DNA of 64,000 bases from Planobispora longispora (GCF_016863135.1 NZ_BOOH01000018.1:1-64000); one strand, 5' to 3'. Counted from the first letter of the stretch, positions 37,571 through 47,068 are shown. The notes: generated from the letters alone by a model not told the origin. Translations and numbers: made by a program.

Positions 37571-38455
37571 TCAGACAGGTAGGCGCTGCGGGATCGGCGA
37601 GGCGGGCGCCGTACGGGTGGACAGCCACAGCACGTAGATCAGGAAGATCTCGTTCAGCAGGAGCAGCGCGCCCGCCCCGGTCGAGACGGGCAGCAGCGCC
37701 CAGGACCCCAGCAGCGGGGCCGCCACGAACACCGCGGCGTGGAACTCGATCCCGCTCATCAGGTGAGGGCGCACCCGGTGACGGCCGAGGAAGCGGCCGA
37801 TCCTGCGGTAGAGCCGGAGCACCCGGTGGGCGCCCGGGTGCGGCTGCGCCGAAGCCTCCCGGATCAGCGCGGCGGCCTCGTTCAGCACGGCGGCGACCTC
37901 GGCGGGCCCGGGGTCGCACGGGACCCGGTTCTCCCCGGCGGGGTCTTGCCGGGCAAGGTGCTCCCCGGCGGGCTCCCGCTGGGCCCGGTTCTCCCTGACC
38001 ACCTCGCGCACCCGCTTCATCTGCGGCGCGTTCACGTAGCGGAACAGGTCCAGCACCGTCACTCCCGCGCCGAGCAGGATGTAGGCGACGTCCCCGGTGA
38101 CCGCGTACTGCCCGGACGCCAGCCCGGCCGCGCAGCAGATCACCCGGATCCGGTCTCCCATGTAGTCGACCCAGAGCCCGAACGGCGTCCCGGTGCCCTT
38201 CAGCCGGGCGATCTTCCCGTCCGTGCAGTCGACCATGAAGCTCAGGTAGAACAGCGCGGCCCCCGCCGCGAGCTGTCCCAGCGCGAACGAGATCGCCGCC
38301 GTCACGCCGAGGGCCATCGACACACCGGTGAGCCCGTTGGGCGTGATGGCCGTGCGGTCGGCGACGAGCAGCGTCAGCCGGCACGCGACCGGATCGACCA
38401 GGAAAACCGTCCACCAGGAATCCCTGGGCTTCCTCACCGCGTGGACGTCGTCCAT
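37571..38455 (-). CDS. CDP-alcohol phosphatidyltransferase (copy 1)
   Basis: 294 aa membrane enzyme. The complete CDP-alcohol motif D-X2-DG-X2-AR-X8-G-X3-D-X3-D is at about residues 76-101 (DCTDGKIARLKGTGTPFGLW). It would couple a CDP-activated alcohol, for example CDP-diacylglycerol or a CDP-polyol, to a second alcohol. About 60 residues of Arg/Pro/Glu-rich sequence (150-210) separate the catalytic half from a C-terminal pair of helices. I start at ATG 38455, preceded by GAGGG; ATG 38470 and 38482 are alternatives. It is a near twin of the next gene upstream. Confidence 0.88.
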   Translation of the reverse strand: MDDVHAVRKPRDSWWTVFLVDPVACRLTLLVADRTAITPNGLTGVSMALGVTAAISFALGQLAAGAALFYLSFMVDCTDGKIARLKGTGTPFGLWVDYMGDRIRVICCAAGLASGQYAVTGDVAYILLGAGVTVLDLFRYVNAPQMKRVREVVRENRAQREPAGEHLARQDPAGENRVPCDPGPAEVAAVLNEAAALIREASAQPHPGAHRVLRLYRRIGRFLGRHRVRPHLMSGIEFHAAVFVAAPLLGSWALLPVSTGAGALLLLNEIFLIYVLWLSTRTAPASPIPQRLPV

Positions 38456-38500
38456 GGAGTAGGCCCTCATAGCTGTCAGCATGACGACCCCAGGGGTTCG

Positions 38501-38550
38501 GGCAATGACTGTCTGTAACTAACGGACGGTCTCCATGCCAGTTCTTGACC
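38501..38550 (-). promoter_or_regulatory. Conserved upstream element of CDP-alcohol transferase copy 1
   Basis: About 44 of 50 positions match 39539-39588, which lies at the same distance from copy 2. Shared blocks include GGCAATGAC, CTGTAACTA, GGTCTCCATGCCA and TTCTTGACC. TAGTTA on the minus strand could be the -10. Conservation outside the coding sequence suggests a duplicated promoter or operator. Confidence 0.55.
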
Positions 38551-38614
38551 AATCCGGACCGTACGGCTCACCGCCCGATGGGAAGGGGCGCACCCCGGCC
38601 GGTGCGCGCGCCGG

Positions 38615-39493
38615 TCAGACGAGCACACGCTGCGGGTCTTTCCGCACCGCCGGGGCGGCGGCCGCCGGCACCCGGGTGAACCGCCACAGCCGGTAGACCA
38701 GGTAGACCTCGTTCAGCAGGAGCAGCGCGCCCGCCCCGGTCGAGACGGGCAGCAGCGCCCAGGACCCCAGCAGCGGGGCCGCCACGAACACCGCGGCGTG
38801 GAACTCGATCCCGCTCACCAGATGGGTACGGATCCGGTACCGGGCGAGGAACGGGCCGATCAGGCGGTACGTCCCCAGCACCCTGCGGACGCCGCCGGGC
38901 CGGGACGCGGCGGGCGCGTCGATCAGCGCCACGGCCTCGTCCAGCACCGCGTCGATCTCCTCGCGCGTGACAGAGACCTCCCCAGGTTCCCGGGGGTCCC
39001 CCGTCGCGGGGCTCAGCGCCTCCCGGTCCTCCCTGACCGCGTCGCGCACCCGCTTCATCTGCGGCGCGTTCACGTAGCGGAACAGGTCCAGCACCGCGAC
39101 CCCCGCACCGAGCAGGACATAGGCGACGTCCCCGGTCATCATGTACTGCCCGAACGCCAGCCCGGCCGCGCAGCAGATCACCCGGATCCGGTCTCCCACA
39201 TAGTCGACCCAGAGCCCGAACACCGTCCCGGTGCCCTTCAGCCGGGCGATCTTGCCGTCCATGCAGTCGACCATGAAGCTCAGATAGAAGAGCACGGCCC
39301 CCGCCGCGAGCTGCCCCGCCGCGAACCACAGCGCCGACGCCACGCCGAGCGCCAGCGAGAGGCGGGAGAGCCCGTTGGGCGTGATGGCCGTGTGGTTGGC
39401 GGCCAGCAGCGTCAGCCGGCACGCCACCGGATCGACCAGGAAAACCGTCCACCAGGAGTCTTTGAGCTTGCACGTGGCACGGACGTCGTCCAT
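38615..39493 (-). CDS. CDP-alcohol phosphatidyltransferase (copy 2)
   Basis: 292 aa, same architecture as copy 1: DCMDGKIARLKGTGTVFGLW for the catalytic motif, a variable hydrophilic insert, and the C-terminal ALLPVSTGAGALLLLNE helix. A stretch of about 100 bp around 38719-38818 is nearly identical to 37659-37758 in copy 1, while the hydrophilic insert has diverged. The start ATG 39493 again follows GAGGG. Each copy has its own conserved upstream element, so they are likely separately transcribed but similarly controlled. Confidence 0.88.
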   Translation of the reverse strand: MDDVRATCKLKDSWWTVFLVDPVACRLTLLAANHTAITPNGLSRLSLALGVASALWFAAGQLAAGAVLFYLSFMVDCMDGKIARLKGTGTVFGLWVDYVGDRIRVICCAAGLAFGQYMMTGDVAYVLLGAGVAVLDLFRYVNAPQMKRVRDAVREDREALSPATGDPREPGEVSVTREEIDAVLDEAVALIDAPAASRPGGVRRVLGTYRLIGPFLARYRIRTHLVSGIEFHAAVFVAAPLLGSWALLPVSTGAGALLLLNEVYLVYRLWRFTRVPAAAAPAVRKDPQRVLV

Positions 39494-39538
39494 GGAGTAG
39501 GCCCTCATAGCTGCCAGCATGGCGACCGGGAGGGTTTC

Positions 39539-39588
39539 GGCAATGACGCTCTGTAACTATCGGGAGGTCTCCATGCCACTTCTTGACC
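39539..39588 (-). promoter_or_regulatory. Conserved upstream element of CDP-alcohol transferase copy 2
   Basis: Counterpart of 38501-38550 with the same order of blocks (GGCAATGAC, CTGTAACTA, GGTCTCCATGCCA, TTCTTGACC). The 308-bp gap 39494-39801 contains only this element and the hairpin at 39698-39732; I see no gene in it. Confidence 0.55.
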
Positions 39589-39697
39589 CTGCCCGCACGG
39601 TGCCGCCCGCCGCCGGGGGATCTCATGACCCACCCGCCCGTTGAGCGTTGCCTCCGGCGCGGGAGAGCCCTTCCGCGCGGCCGTTCCCCGAACGAGA

Positions 39698-39732
39698 GAA
39701 CCGCCCCGGCGTGTGATACGCCGGGGCGGTTC
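39698..39732 (-). terminator. Strong hairpin terminator of the upstream glycosyltransferase operon
   Basis: Perfect 15-bp arms GAACCGCCCCGGCGT and ACGCCGGGGCGGTTC with the 5-base loop GTGAT, about 70 bases after the stop of the 1166-aa transferase gene on the minus strand. No U-tract. Confidence 0.8.
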
Positions 39733-39801
39733 CGGGTGGGGGGCGGGTACGGTCGCGGAGGGACCGTACGGGCGGGTGCGGGCCGCGCCGGGGAGAACCG
39801 G

Positions 39802-42800
39802 TCAGGTGAAGACCCGGTCCACGACCCTCGCCGCGGCGCCGCCGTCGTCGAGCGGGCAGTGCCTCGCCGCGAAGGCCGCGTAACGCTCCGCGTGCTCCGC
39901 GGCGACCCGGTCCAGCCGCCGGAGCGCGGCGACGACCTCCTCCGTGCTCCTCAGCAGCGGGCCCGGCAGCTCGTCGAGGCCGAGGTAGAGCCCTCCGGCG
40001 GTGGCCCGGAAGCGCTCCAGGTCGTAGGCGTACAGCAGGATCGGGCGGCCCGTCACCGCGAAGTCGACCATGGCCGAGGAGTAGTCGGTGATCAGGACGT
40101 CGGTGACCAGGAACAGCTCGTTGACGTCCGGATAGGCCGACACGTCGATCACGGACTCCCCGTCGGCCCGCAGCGACCCGCCGATGACGTCGGGATGCCT
40201 GCGGACCAGCAGCACGTGGCCGGGGCCGAGCGCGTCCCGCATCCGGTCCGCGTCCAGCCGGAAGTCGAACCGGGGGCGGCCCTTCCCGTCGAGCCTGTCC
40301 TCGCGCCGGGTCGGGGCGTACAGGATCGCCTTGCGCCCCGGCGGCAGGCCGATCCGCCGCCTGACCCGCTCGGCCGTCTCCTCCCCGCCGGGACGCGACA
40401 GCACGTCGTTGCGCGGGTAGCCGGTCTCCAGGACCGTGCCCTCGAAGCGGAAGGCGTTCCGCAGGATCTCCGTGCACCACGGGCCGGGCGAGACCAGGAA
40501 GTCCCACTGCGCGACCCGCCTGGCCAGCCGCTCCCGGTACTCGCCGGCCTCGAACGGCGGCCGCTCCAGGTCGAGCCCGAGATGCCGCACCGCCGACCCG
40601 TGCCAGGTCTGCAGGACCGTCTGCCCTTCCCTGCGCTCGAACCACACGGGCAGGTGCGTGTTGACGACGACGTACCGGCAGCGGGCGAGCGCCTCGTAGT
40701 ACTCGCCGCCGTTGAGCCGGACCGGGGTCACGTCCTCGGGCGGCTCCGCCTGGCCGTCGCGGACGACCCAGAGGAAGTCCAGGGCGGGCTCCCTGCGCCG
40801 CAGTTCCTCGTAGATCGCCTTCGGGTTGTCGGAGAACCGCCTGCCGCCGTAGCTGTCGAACAGCACGGCCTGCCGGAGCGGCTCCCGCCGCCAGGCGGGG
40901 TAGCGCTCCCCCCGCAGCGCGCGCTGGGCCGGGGCGCCGCGCTCCTCCTCCGTCAGGTCGCCCTCCGCCGTGAGCACGACGTTCCCGGCCTCGTCCGTCT
41001 CCAGCGCGAAGGCCGCGGACGCGGAGGTCACGGGTGCGGAGGTCACGGAGCGGACGGGAGTCCCGGAGCCGGCGGGGACTCCGCGCACCACGGCGCCGCC
41101 GGTCGCCTCCAGGGGGAGGTCCCGGTCCGGGGTCCGCAACGCCAGCCGGTAGGTCCCCGGAGGCAGCGGGAGCGTCCCGGCCAGGGACCGGACCGCGCCG
41201 GGAGTGACGACCGCCTCGAAACGGCCGCCGTCGCAGCGGACCGGGAACAGCCGCTCGTCGTGGTAGTCGGCGCGGGAGGCGACGAGATGGGACGGCGTCC
41301 CCCCGAATCCGGAGCACCCGCCCGCGATCCTGCCGGTGAGCAGCAGCCGTGCGCCCTCGGACCACTCGGCCCCCTCCAGGGCGGCCGCCGGAGGCTGCAC
41401 CCGCAGCACCGCCTCGCCCGCCGGCGAGGCGGTGACGACGATCTCGCGGTCGCCCGCCGCGTGGCGGATCGCGGGGAGGTCGTCGACGATCGGTGACGAC
41501 GTCGCCCCGTCGACGACCCGCAGCCGCCACTCCACCCTCGCGTCCAGGGCCCGGGCCTCCGGTCCCGCGGGGCCGAGCCGCGGCGCCCGCGCGGGCAGCA
41601 CGTCCCGCAGGTCGATCTCGGCCCGGAAGCCGCCGTCCTCCCCGGTCCCGCCGGGGAGCAGCGGGCGGGACACGACCGGGCCGCCCGGCTCGCGGATCAG
41701 GTGGAGGACGGGGTCGGCCATGTCCGCGAGGGCGCGCCCCGTCAGCCGGAGCCGTCCGCCGTCCACCGTCCGGGCGGTGAGCCGGAACCGCTCCGGCTCG
41801 ATCCGGATGGCGAAGTCCCCCTCGTCCTTCTCCGCGAGGAGCTTCACGCCGGGCCGTACCTCGCGGACCGTCTCGGCGCCGTTCGCGCGCAGGCGCTCGC
41901 GCCGCACCATGCCCCGGTGGAGCACCATCAGCTCGACGTGCCAGGTGGCGGCCCGCCCGTCGGCGAGTTTGGCCGGGTCGACGACGAAACGGAAGCCGCC
42001 CCAGTCGCGCCGCTTGCGGCTGGTTCGGGGGGAGCCGATCGATCCCGCCTGCACGGCCGTGACCGGCAGGCGGATCTGCCGCCCGGTGCCCGACTGCACC
42101 AGCGAGGCGAACACCTGCTGGTGCATCCGCTGGGTGGGGCGCAGGTAGCGGAGCGTCGCCCGCCCCTCCACCACCAGGCGGCCGTCCTCCCAGCGCACCT
42201 CGTCCACCTGCTGCCGCAGGGTGAGGTCACCGCGCAGGCGCGTCACCTCCGCGGGCAGCCCGCCCACCGGCGTGCCGAGGTGGTAGCGGGCCCCCCGGCG
42301 TACGGCCTGCGGCTCCGCGCTCCGCTCCCAGGCGAGGTGTTCGAGCGCCTCGGCGATCCGGCCGTGACGGATCAGGTGCCACACCACCCGGCGGGGGGAT
42401 GAGACGGAGGCGAGGACGCCGGGATCGACATCGTCGAGATACTCCGCCGTCAGCTCCGTGAACCGCCGCCGGAAGGCGTCGTCGCCGTGCTGGAGCGCCG
42501 CGAAGAAGACGGGGAGGTCGTGGTCCAGGACCGTGCGATCCCAGGCGGGGACGTACCGGGCGAAGCCCTCCCCGAGGAGGAAGGAGCGCACCGACCGCAC
42601 GGCGGTGAAGCGGTCCTCCGCCCCGTCCACCCGCGCGCGGTCCTGGGTGATCGAGAGCTGCTCGCCCTCCCGTTCCCGCCAGAGGTAGACGGGGGCGGTC
42701 AGCACGTCCACCGACTTGGCGCGGAAGTGCGCCGGGAGGGCGACCGCGATGTCCTCGTACAGCACGCCCTCGGGGAAGCCCATCGCGTGCTCCTCCCAGA

Positions 42801-43302
42801 ACGAGCGGCGCCAGAGTTTGTTGGTGACCAGCCGGTCCCGGAGCAGGACGTCGTGCTCGGTGACGTGGGTCCGCCGGGCCGGGCGGGCGCAGACCTCCCG
42901 GTGCATCGGCGACTGCCGGAGCCCCCGCCCGCCGAACCGGTGCACGTTCCCGAGCACCAGGTCGGAACCGGTCTCCAGGAGGTCTCCCGCCATGGTCTCC
43001 AGGGCGTGCAGCGGCAGCATGTCGTCGCTGTCGAGGAAGGCGAAGAATTCCCCGGACGCCCGCCGCAGGCCCGCGTTGCGCGCCGCGCCGAGACCCCGGT
43101 TGGGCTGGCGCACCAGCAGGAACCGGGGGTCGTCCGCCGCGTACCTCCGCGCGATCTCGGCGCTCGCGTCGGGCGAGCCGTCGTCGACCATGACGACCTC
43201 GACATCGCGCCAGGTCTGGGCCGCCAGGGACTCCAGGCACGCCCCCAGGTACGGCTCGACGTTGTAGATGGGCACGATGACGCTGATGAGCGGCACGGTC
43301 AC
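39802..43302 (-). CDS. Large GT2 glycosyltransferase / CDP-glycerol glycerophosphotransferase fusion
   Basis: 1166 aa. GT2 domain at about 5-280 (SVIVPIYNVEPYL, VMVDDGSPDAS, FLDSDDML). Then comes a long middle region (about 330-770) of repeated beta-rich segments, e.g. WEDGRLVVEGRATLRYL and GRLRLTGRALADM, as seen in TagF-like polymerases. The glycerophosphotransferase domain is at about 800-1160 (VLQTWHGSAVRHLG, ILYAPTRRED, VRRHPD, LITDYSSAMVDFAVTGRPILL). GTG 43302 overlaps the stop of the upstream gene (GTGA), so the start is firm. It is predicted to build the glycerol/ribitol-phosphate backbone with an attached sugar. It is not a close copy of the 932-aa fusion. Confidence 0.92.
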   Translation of the reverse strand: MTVPLISVIVPIYNVEPYLGACLESLAAQTWRDVEVVMVDDGSPDASAEIARRYAADDPRFLLVRQPNRGLGAARNAGLRRASGEFFAFLDSDDMLPLHALETMAGDLLETGSDLVLGNVHRFGGRGLRQSPMHREVCARPARRTHVTEHDVLLRDRLVTNKLWRRSFWEEHAMGFPEGVLYEDIAVALPAHFRAKSVDVLTAPVYLWREREGEQLSITQDRARVDGAEDRFTAVRSVRSFLLGEGFARYVPAWDRTVLDHDLPVFFAALQHGDDAFRRRFTELTAEYLDDVDPGVLASVSSPRRVVWHLIRHGRIAEALEHLAWERSAEPQAVRRGARYHLGTPVGGLPAEVTRLRGDLTLRQQVDEVRWEDGRLVVEGRATLRYLRPTQRMHQQVFASLVQSGTGRQIRLPVTAVQAGSIGSPRTSRKRRDWGGFRFVVDPAKLADGRAATWHVELMVLHRGMVRRERLRANGAETVREVRPGVKLLAEKDEGDFAIRIEPERFRLTARTVDGGRLRLTGRALADMADPVLHLIREPGGPVVSRPLLPGGTGEDGGFRAEIDLRDVLPARAPRLGPAGPEARALDARVEWRLRVVDGATSSPIVDDLPAIRHAAGDREIVVTASPAGEAVLRVQPPAAALEGAEWSEGARLLLTGRIAGGCSGFGGTPSHLVASRADYHDERLFPVRCDGGRFEAVVTPGAVRSLAGTLPLPPGTYRLALRTPDRDLPLEATGGAVVRGVPAGSGTPVRSVTSAPVTSASAAFALETDEAGNVVLTAEGDLTEEERGAPAQRALRGERYPAWRREPLRQAVLFDSYGGRRFSDNPKAIYEELRRREPALDFLWVVRDGQAEPPEDVTPVRLNGGEYYEALARCRYVVVNTHLPVWFERREGQTVLQTWHGSAVRHLGLDLERPPFEAGEYRERLARRVAQWDFLVSPGPWCTEILRNAFRFEGTVLETGYPRNDVLSRPGGEETAERVRRRIGLPPGRKAILYAPTRREDRLDGKGRPRFDFRLDADRMRDALGPGHVLLVRRHPDVIGGSLRADGESVIDVSAYPDVNELFLVTDVLITDYSSAMVDFAVTGRPILLYAYDLERFRATAGGLYLGLDELPGPLLRSTEEVVAALRRLDRVAAEHAERYAAFAARHCPLDDGGAAARVVDRVFT

Positions 43303-45020
43303 CGCCCGAACCGCTGCCTGCGGGCCGCCGCCGTCCCGGCGGTCCCGGCCGCGCCGGTGACCCGGGCCGCGGCGGCTCCGGTGATCCGGGCCGCCCCGAC
43401 CAGCCGGAGCCCCTTGCCGACGGCCCGGCGCAGCCGCCGTACGGGCACCCCGTCGAGCTGCCCGGTCCGCCGGCCGAGCGCCTTCTGCTTCCACCTGCGC
43501 GCGCGACGCTCCCACCTCTCGGCCCGCCTGCGCCACTGCTCCGTCTGGATCGCCGGCCCGATCCCGGCCGTGGCGCCCGGGGTCCCGGCGGGCAGGATCC
43601 CCCACCTGCGGCCGTCCTCCCAGACCACGTCGGAGATCCGGTGGACGATCTCGTCCAGGTCCTCGCCGGGCTCGGCGAGCAGCCATGCGCGCGACAGGAC
43701 GGCGGTCCGCTCCAGGCGGGCCGTCACCACCTCCCGGTGCTCGTCCAGGACCAGGGAGACCAGTCCGAGGGTCCGCTCGTCGGCGAACTTCACCAGCCAG
43801 CCCAGCGTCTCCGGCTCGGGCGCCCACCCCGCCGGGCACCGGAACCGGAACGGCGACGGGAACGCCGTCTCGGCGGCCTCCTCGAGGCAGCGGACGCGGC
43901 TCTCCCCCCGGAACGTCTCCCGGATCAGGCGCAGGTCCAGCAGCGGGTCGTCCAGCGGGGAGCGCCGCTCGTCGGTGAGCCGGCTCCAGGAGCCGACGAG
44001 GGTCACCGACAGATCGGTCATCCAGCTCGCCAGCAGGGCGTTGACCGTGGCCCGCACGTCCTCCAGCGTGTGCCCGTCCACCGTGACCACCGCCTCCACG
44101 CGGGGGACGAGATACCGGCGGCCGGGACCTTTCGGCGAGCGGTACTGGCGGTGGGGGACCCGCTCGGCCATGAACGGCTTGGTGTAGCGCTGGACCTCCT
44201 CCTGCCGGCGCATCACCGTGGAGCTGCCGAGGTGGCGGCAGTGCGACTCCCGGTCGGCGACGAAGGCCGCGCCGGCCTGCGCCAGCCGGTACCCGATCTC
44301 GGTGTCCGAGCCGCGCGGCAGCGCGGTGTCCATGCCGCCCACGCGCAGGTACAGCTCCCGGGGCAGGGACGCCGTCGCGCCGACGTGGAGCCGGAAGACG
44401 TCCAGCCCGGCCCGGCGGAGGTCGCCGGTGCCGTCCCAGACCGCCTCGGTCCACTGGGGGGTGCCCTCGCCGTCGAAGAGCTCGGCCACGTTCCCCGCGG
44501 CGACGGCGGCGTGCACCTCCGCGGCGCTCAGGCGCTCCGGGTCCCACTCGTTGAACCTCAGGTGGCCCAGGAGCACGAGGTAGTCGGCCAGGTGGTGCCA
44601 GCGCATCTGCGCCTCGACGTGCTCCCTGACCAGCACCAGGTCCGAGTCGATCCGGTGCACGATCTCGCCCTCGGCGGCCGTCACCCCGCTGTGGAAGGCG
44701 TTGGCGATGCCCCAGCCACCGGGCCTGGGCCGTACGATCCGGGTGTTCTCCGGGACCAGATCGGGCAGGCGGAGCGAGCCGTCCTCGCTGTCGTCGACGA
44801 CGACGACCTCCATCAGGTGGCCGGGGTAGCTCTGCCCGGCCAGGCTCGCGAGGGTGAGCGGGAGGGTGTCCTCGCAGAGGTACGCCGGGATCACGACGCT
44901 CACGGTGCGGCGGGGGGTCCAGCCGCCCAGCGCCGGAGGGGTCAGGCAGCCGAAGTCGTTCCTGCGGATCAGTGGCCTGGGGACTCCGGCCCCGTCCGGG
45001 CTCGCGGTACCTATGTGCAT
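43299..45020 (-). CDS. GT2-family glycosyltransferase with C-terminal extension
   Basis: 573 aa. GT2 domain at about 38-290 (TVSVVIPAYLCEDTLPLTLASLAGQ, VVVDDSEDGS, HRIDSDLVLV as DxD, then GGMDTALPRGSDTEIGYRLA, the acceptor ED/E motif). The second half has another weak GT-like segment (about 310-440) and a basic, Ala/Thr/Gly-rich tail that looks unstructured or membrane-associated. It starts in a one-base overlap with the preceding gene (TGATG) and ends in a GTGA overlap with the following one, so the three transferases are one tightly coupled operon. Confidence 0.88.
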   Translation of the reverse strand: MHIGTASPDGAGVPRPLIRRNDFGCLTPPALGGWTPRRTVSVVIPAYLCEDTLPLTLASLAGQSYPGHLMEVVVVDDSEDGSLRLPDLVPENTRIVRPRPGGWGIANAFHSGVTAAEGEIVHRIDSDLVLVREHVEAQMRWHHLADYLVLLGHLRFNEWDPERLSAAEVHAAVAAGNVAELFDGEGTPQWTEAVWDGTGDLRRAGLDVFRLHVGATASLPRELYLRVGGMDTALPRGSDTEIGYRLAQAGAAFVADRESHCRHLGSSTVMRRQEEVQRYTKPFMAERVPHRQYRSPKGPGRRYLVPRVEAVVTVDGHTLEDVRATVNALLASWMTDLSVTLVGSWSRLTDERRSPLDDPLLDLRLIRETFRGESRVRCLEEAAETAFPSPFRFRCPAGWAPEPETLGWLVKFADERTLGLVSLVLDEHREVVTARLERTAVLSRAWLLAEPGEDLDEIVHRISDVVWEDGRRWGILPAGTPGATAGIGPAIQTEQWRRRAERWERRARRWKQKALGRRTGQLDGVPVRRLRRAVGKGLRLVGAARITGAAAARVTGAAGTAGTAAARRQRFGR

Positions 45021-47068
45021 CACTGCCGTCCTTTGATTGCGATGGCCTCGCTGCTGGCGCCGGGCTCTCCGGGCGGAAGGTGCTCTTCCATCTCCATCAG
45101 CGCGTTCGGGTGGAACCCCCGCCACTGACGGCGGTAGTCCGACAGGAAGGTGTTGAGCGGCTCCCGCCAGGTGTGGCCCTCCACCTGGCGGCGGCCGACG
45201 AGGTAGTTGAAACCGTGGGTGCGGTAGATCCTGCCGCCGGCCGCGGCGACCGACTCCAGCAGCTGGCCGTCCACCGTCCGGGGGATGGGGCGGAACCCGC
45301 CCACCCCGTCGAAGGCGGCCCGCGAGATCAGGATGGAGCTGCCCGCGACGTGACCGCTGTAGAGCTCGGAGTCGACGCTGCGGCGGACGGTGATCCCGAG
45401 GGGTTCCAGGTAGTAGAACTCTCCCGCCGCCCCCACGAGGTCGGCGCCCGAGTAGCGCAGGGCGAGCACCAGGTCCGACAGGTGGTCGGGGCCGTACCAG
45501 TCGTCGTCGTCCATTTTGGCGAGGTAGGTCCCGGACGCGCGGCGGGCCGCCCGGTTGAGCACCTCGCCGAACACCCGGCCGCCGTCCTCCTCCACCACGG
45601 TGATCGGGCCCGGGTACGCGGCCGTCGCCTCGGACACCTCGGGCAGGCCGGCGGGGACGCCGTGCAGGGTGAGGATCACCTCCGTCTCCACCCCGCGCTG
45701 CCGGGCCACCTGGCCGAGCGCGAACGCCACCATCTCGGGCCGTCGCGTGCACAGCAGCACGGAGACCGACCGGGGATCCGGCGGCCGGACTCCCCGCTCC
45801 CCCGCGATCTGCCGCCACCGGGCCGCCGTGCCGTGCGTCGCGAGCGCCGCCCGCCGCAGCCGGATGCTGTACTGCTCGCGGAGCAGGGGGTCCGACAGGT
45901 CCTCCGGGCGGGCGCCGTCCAGCAGCGCCGCCAGCTCCGCGCCGAGCACCCCGCTCCAGCGGACGCCCGGCCCGGCCAGGACGGGGACCCCCGCGGCGGC
46001 CAGGCCGCAGACGACCCGCGCGACGCCGGCCGGCGCGGACCAGTCCCGGTCGAGGTCCACGGCCACGCCCGCGAGCTCCCGGACCCGGGTGACGTCCACC
46101 TCGGTGAGGGCTCCCGACAGCGGGAACCGCGTGACGACCTCGCCCTCCCGGACCAGCTCGAACGTCTCCCGCTCCTCGCGGAGCCCGCCGACGGGCCCGT
46201 CCACCGCGGGGAGGAACCCGATGGGGCAGATCGAGAGCTCGTCGACCGGGGGGATGTCACCGGGAGAGAGCGGCGGGTTCGGGCCGCCCCCCTGCCGGGC
46301 CCGGCCGGCCCCGTCCCCTCCGGACGGCCCGCCGCCCGTGCCGACCCCGCCTCCGGTGAGGAGCCCGTCTCCCAGGACGGGGCTCTTGCCGGCGGGGCCG
46401 TTCCCGGGGACGGGCTCGGCCCGGTCGACCGGCTGCACGGCCTCCGCGGGCCAGGGCGGCGCGTCGGCCCCCACCGTCCGCAGCGGGACCTCGCACCCCG
46501 GCGCGTCCCGACGGGACGGGACGGGGCCGGAGGCGGGCGCGAGCGTCACGTTGGTGTCTCCCGGCCGCCAGTGGCAGGATCCGACCCCCGCCAGGGAGAC
46601 CACCGGAGCGTCCAGGACGCCTCGCGGGAGGGCGGTCAGCCCACGGGACAGCGCTTTCAGGATCTCCCCGGACGGCACCCGCCCGGTGAAGCTCAGGTCG
46701 ATCCGCCACGAGTCGTCCGGCCTGGGCCGGACCCGCAGGTCGAGCAGCCGGTCCCAGTACCGGGCGTCGCTGACGCTCGGCACGGGCGTCCGCCGCCAGC
46801 CGGGCATCTCCGCGATGATCACCGCGATCTGGCTCGCCCTGGGGAGGAGATCCGCCAGGGGGACCGCGCGCCTCAGGTCCGAGGGCGTCCTCGCCGCCAG
46901 GAGGAAGACGCCCGTCTTCACCTCCGTGAGGGGGCGGTCCGTGGGCACGCCGTCCAGATCCGCCCAGGTCCCGTCGGCGCCGCACAACCGCGCCAGCAGA
47001 CCCGGATATCCCGCGAAGCCGATATGACAGCCCAGGGTATTGGACGTGGCCCTCAGGAACCTTTTCAT
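45020..47068 (-). CDS. Multidomain protein with C-terminal GT2 domain
   Basis: 682 aa. Residues 1-190 are an unrecognised domain (RFLRATSNTLGCHIGFAGYP...). Residues about 200-275 are a Gly/Pro-rich linker, and 275-420 a second domain that looks partly like the C-terminal region of a glycan-biosynthesis protein. About 425-660 is a GT2 domain (SVSVLLCTRRPEMV, AKMDDDDWYGPDHL as the metal site, SSILISRAAFDGVGGF). ATG 47068 is chosen because GGGGG precedes it by six bases. First gene of the three-gene minus-strand operon. Function beyond a sugar transferase is unknown. Confidence 0.8.
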   Translation of the reverse strand: MKRFLRATSNTLGCHIGFAGYPGLLARLCGADGTWADLDGVPTDRPLTEVKTGVFLLAARTPSDLRRAVPLADLLPRASQIAVIIAEMPGWRRTPVPSVSDARYWDRLLDLRVRPRPDDSWRIDLSFTGRVPSGEILKALSRGLTALPRGVLDAPVVSLAGVGSCHWRPGDTNVTLAPASGPVPSRRDAPGCEVPLRTVGADAPPWPAEAVQPVDRAEPVPGNGPAGKSPVLGDGLLTGGGVGTGGGPSGGDGAGRARQGGGPNPPLSPGDIPPVDELSICPIGFLPAVDGPVGGLREERETFELVREGEVVTRFPLSGALTEVDVTRVRELAGVAVDLDRDWSAPAGVARVVCGLAAAGVPVLAGPGVRWSGVLGAELAALLDGARPEDLSDPLLREQYSIRLRRAALATHGTAARWRQIAGERGVRPPDPRSVSVLLCTRRPEMVAFALGQVARQRGVETEVILTLHGVPAGLPEVSEATAAYPGPITVVEEDGGRVFGEVLNRAARRASGTYLAKMDDDDWYGPDHLSDLVLALRYSGADLVGAAGEFYYLEPLGITVRRSVDSELYSGHVAGSSILISRAAFDGVGGFRPIPRTVDGQLLESVAAAGGRIYRTHGFNYLVGRRQVEGHTWREPLNTFLSDYRRQWRGFHPNALMEMEEHLPPGEPGASSEAIAIKGRQ

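Noticed and set aside
43303-44547. N-terminal extension of the 1166-aa transferase to 44547
   Set aside because: The frame is open upstream but overlaps the 573-aa GT2 gene completely; the GTGA overlap and the GT2 N-terminus set the start at 43302.
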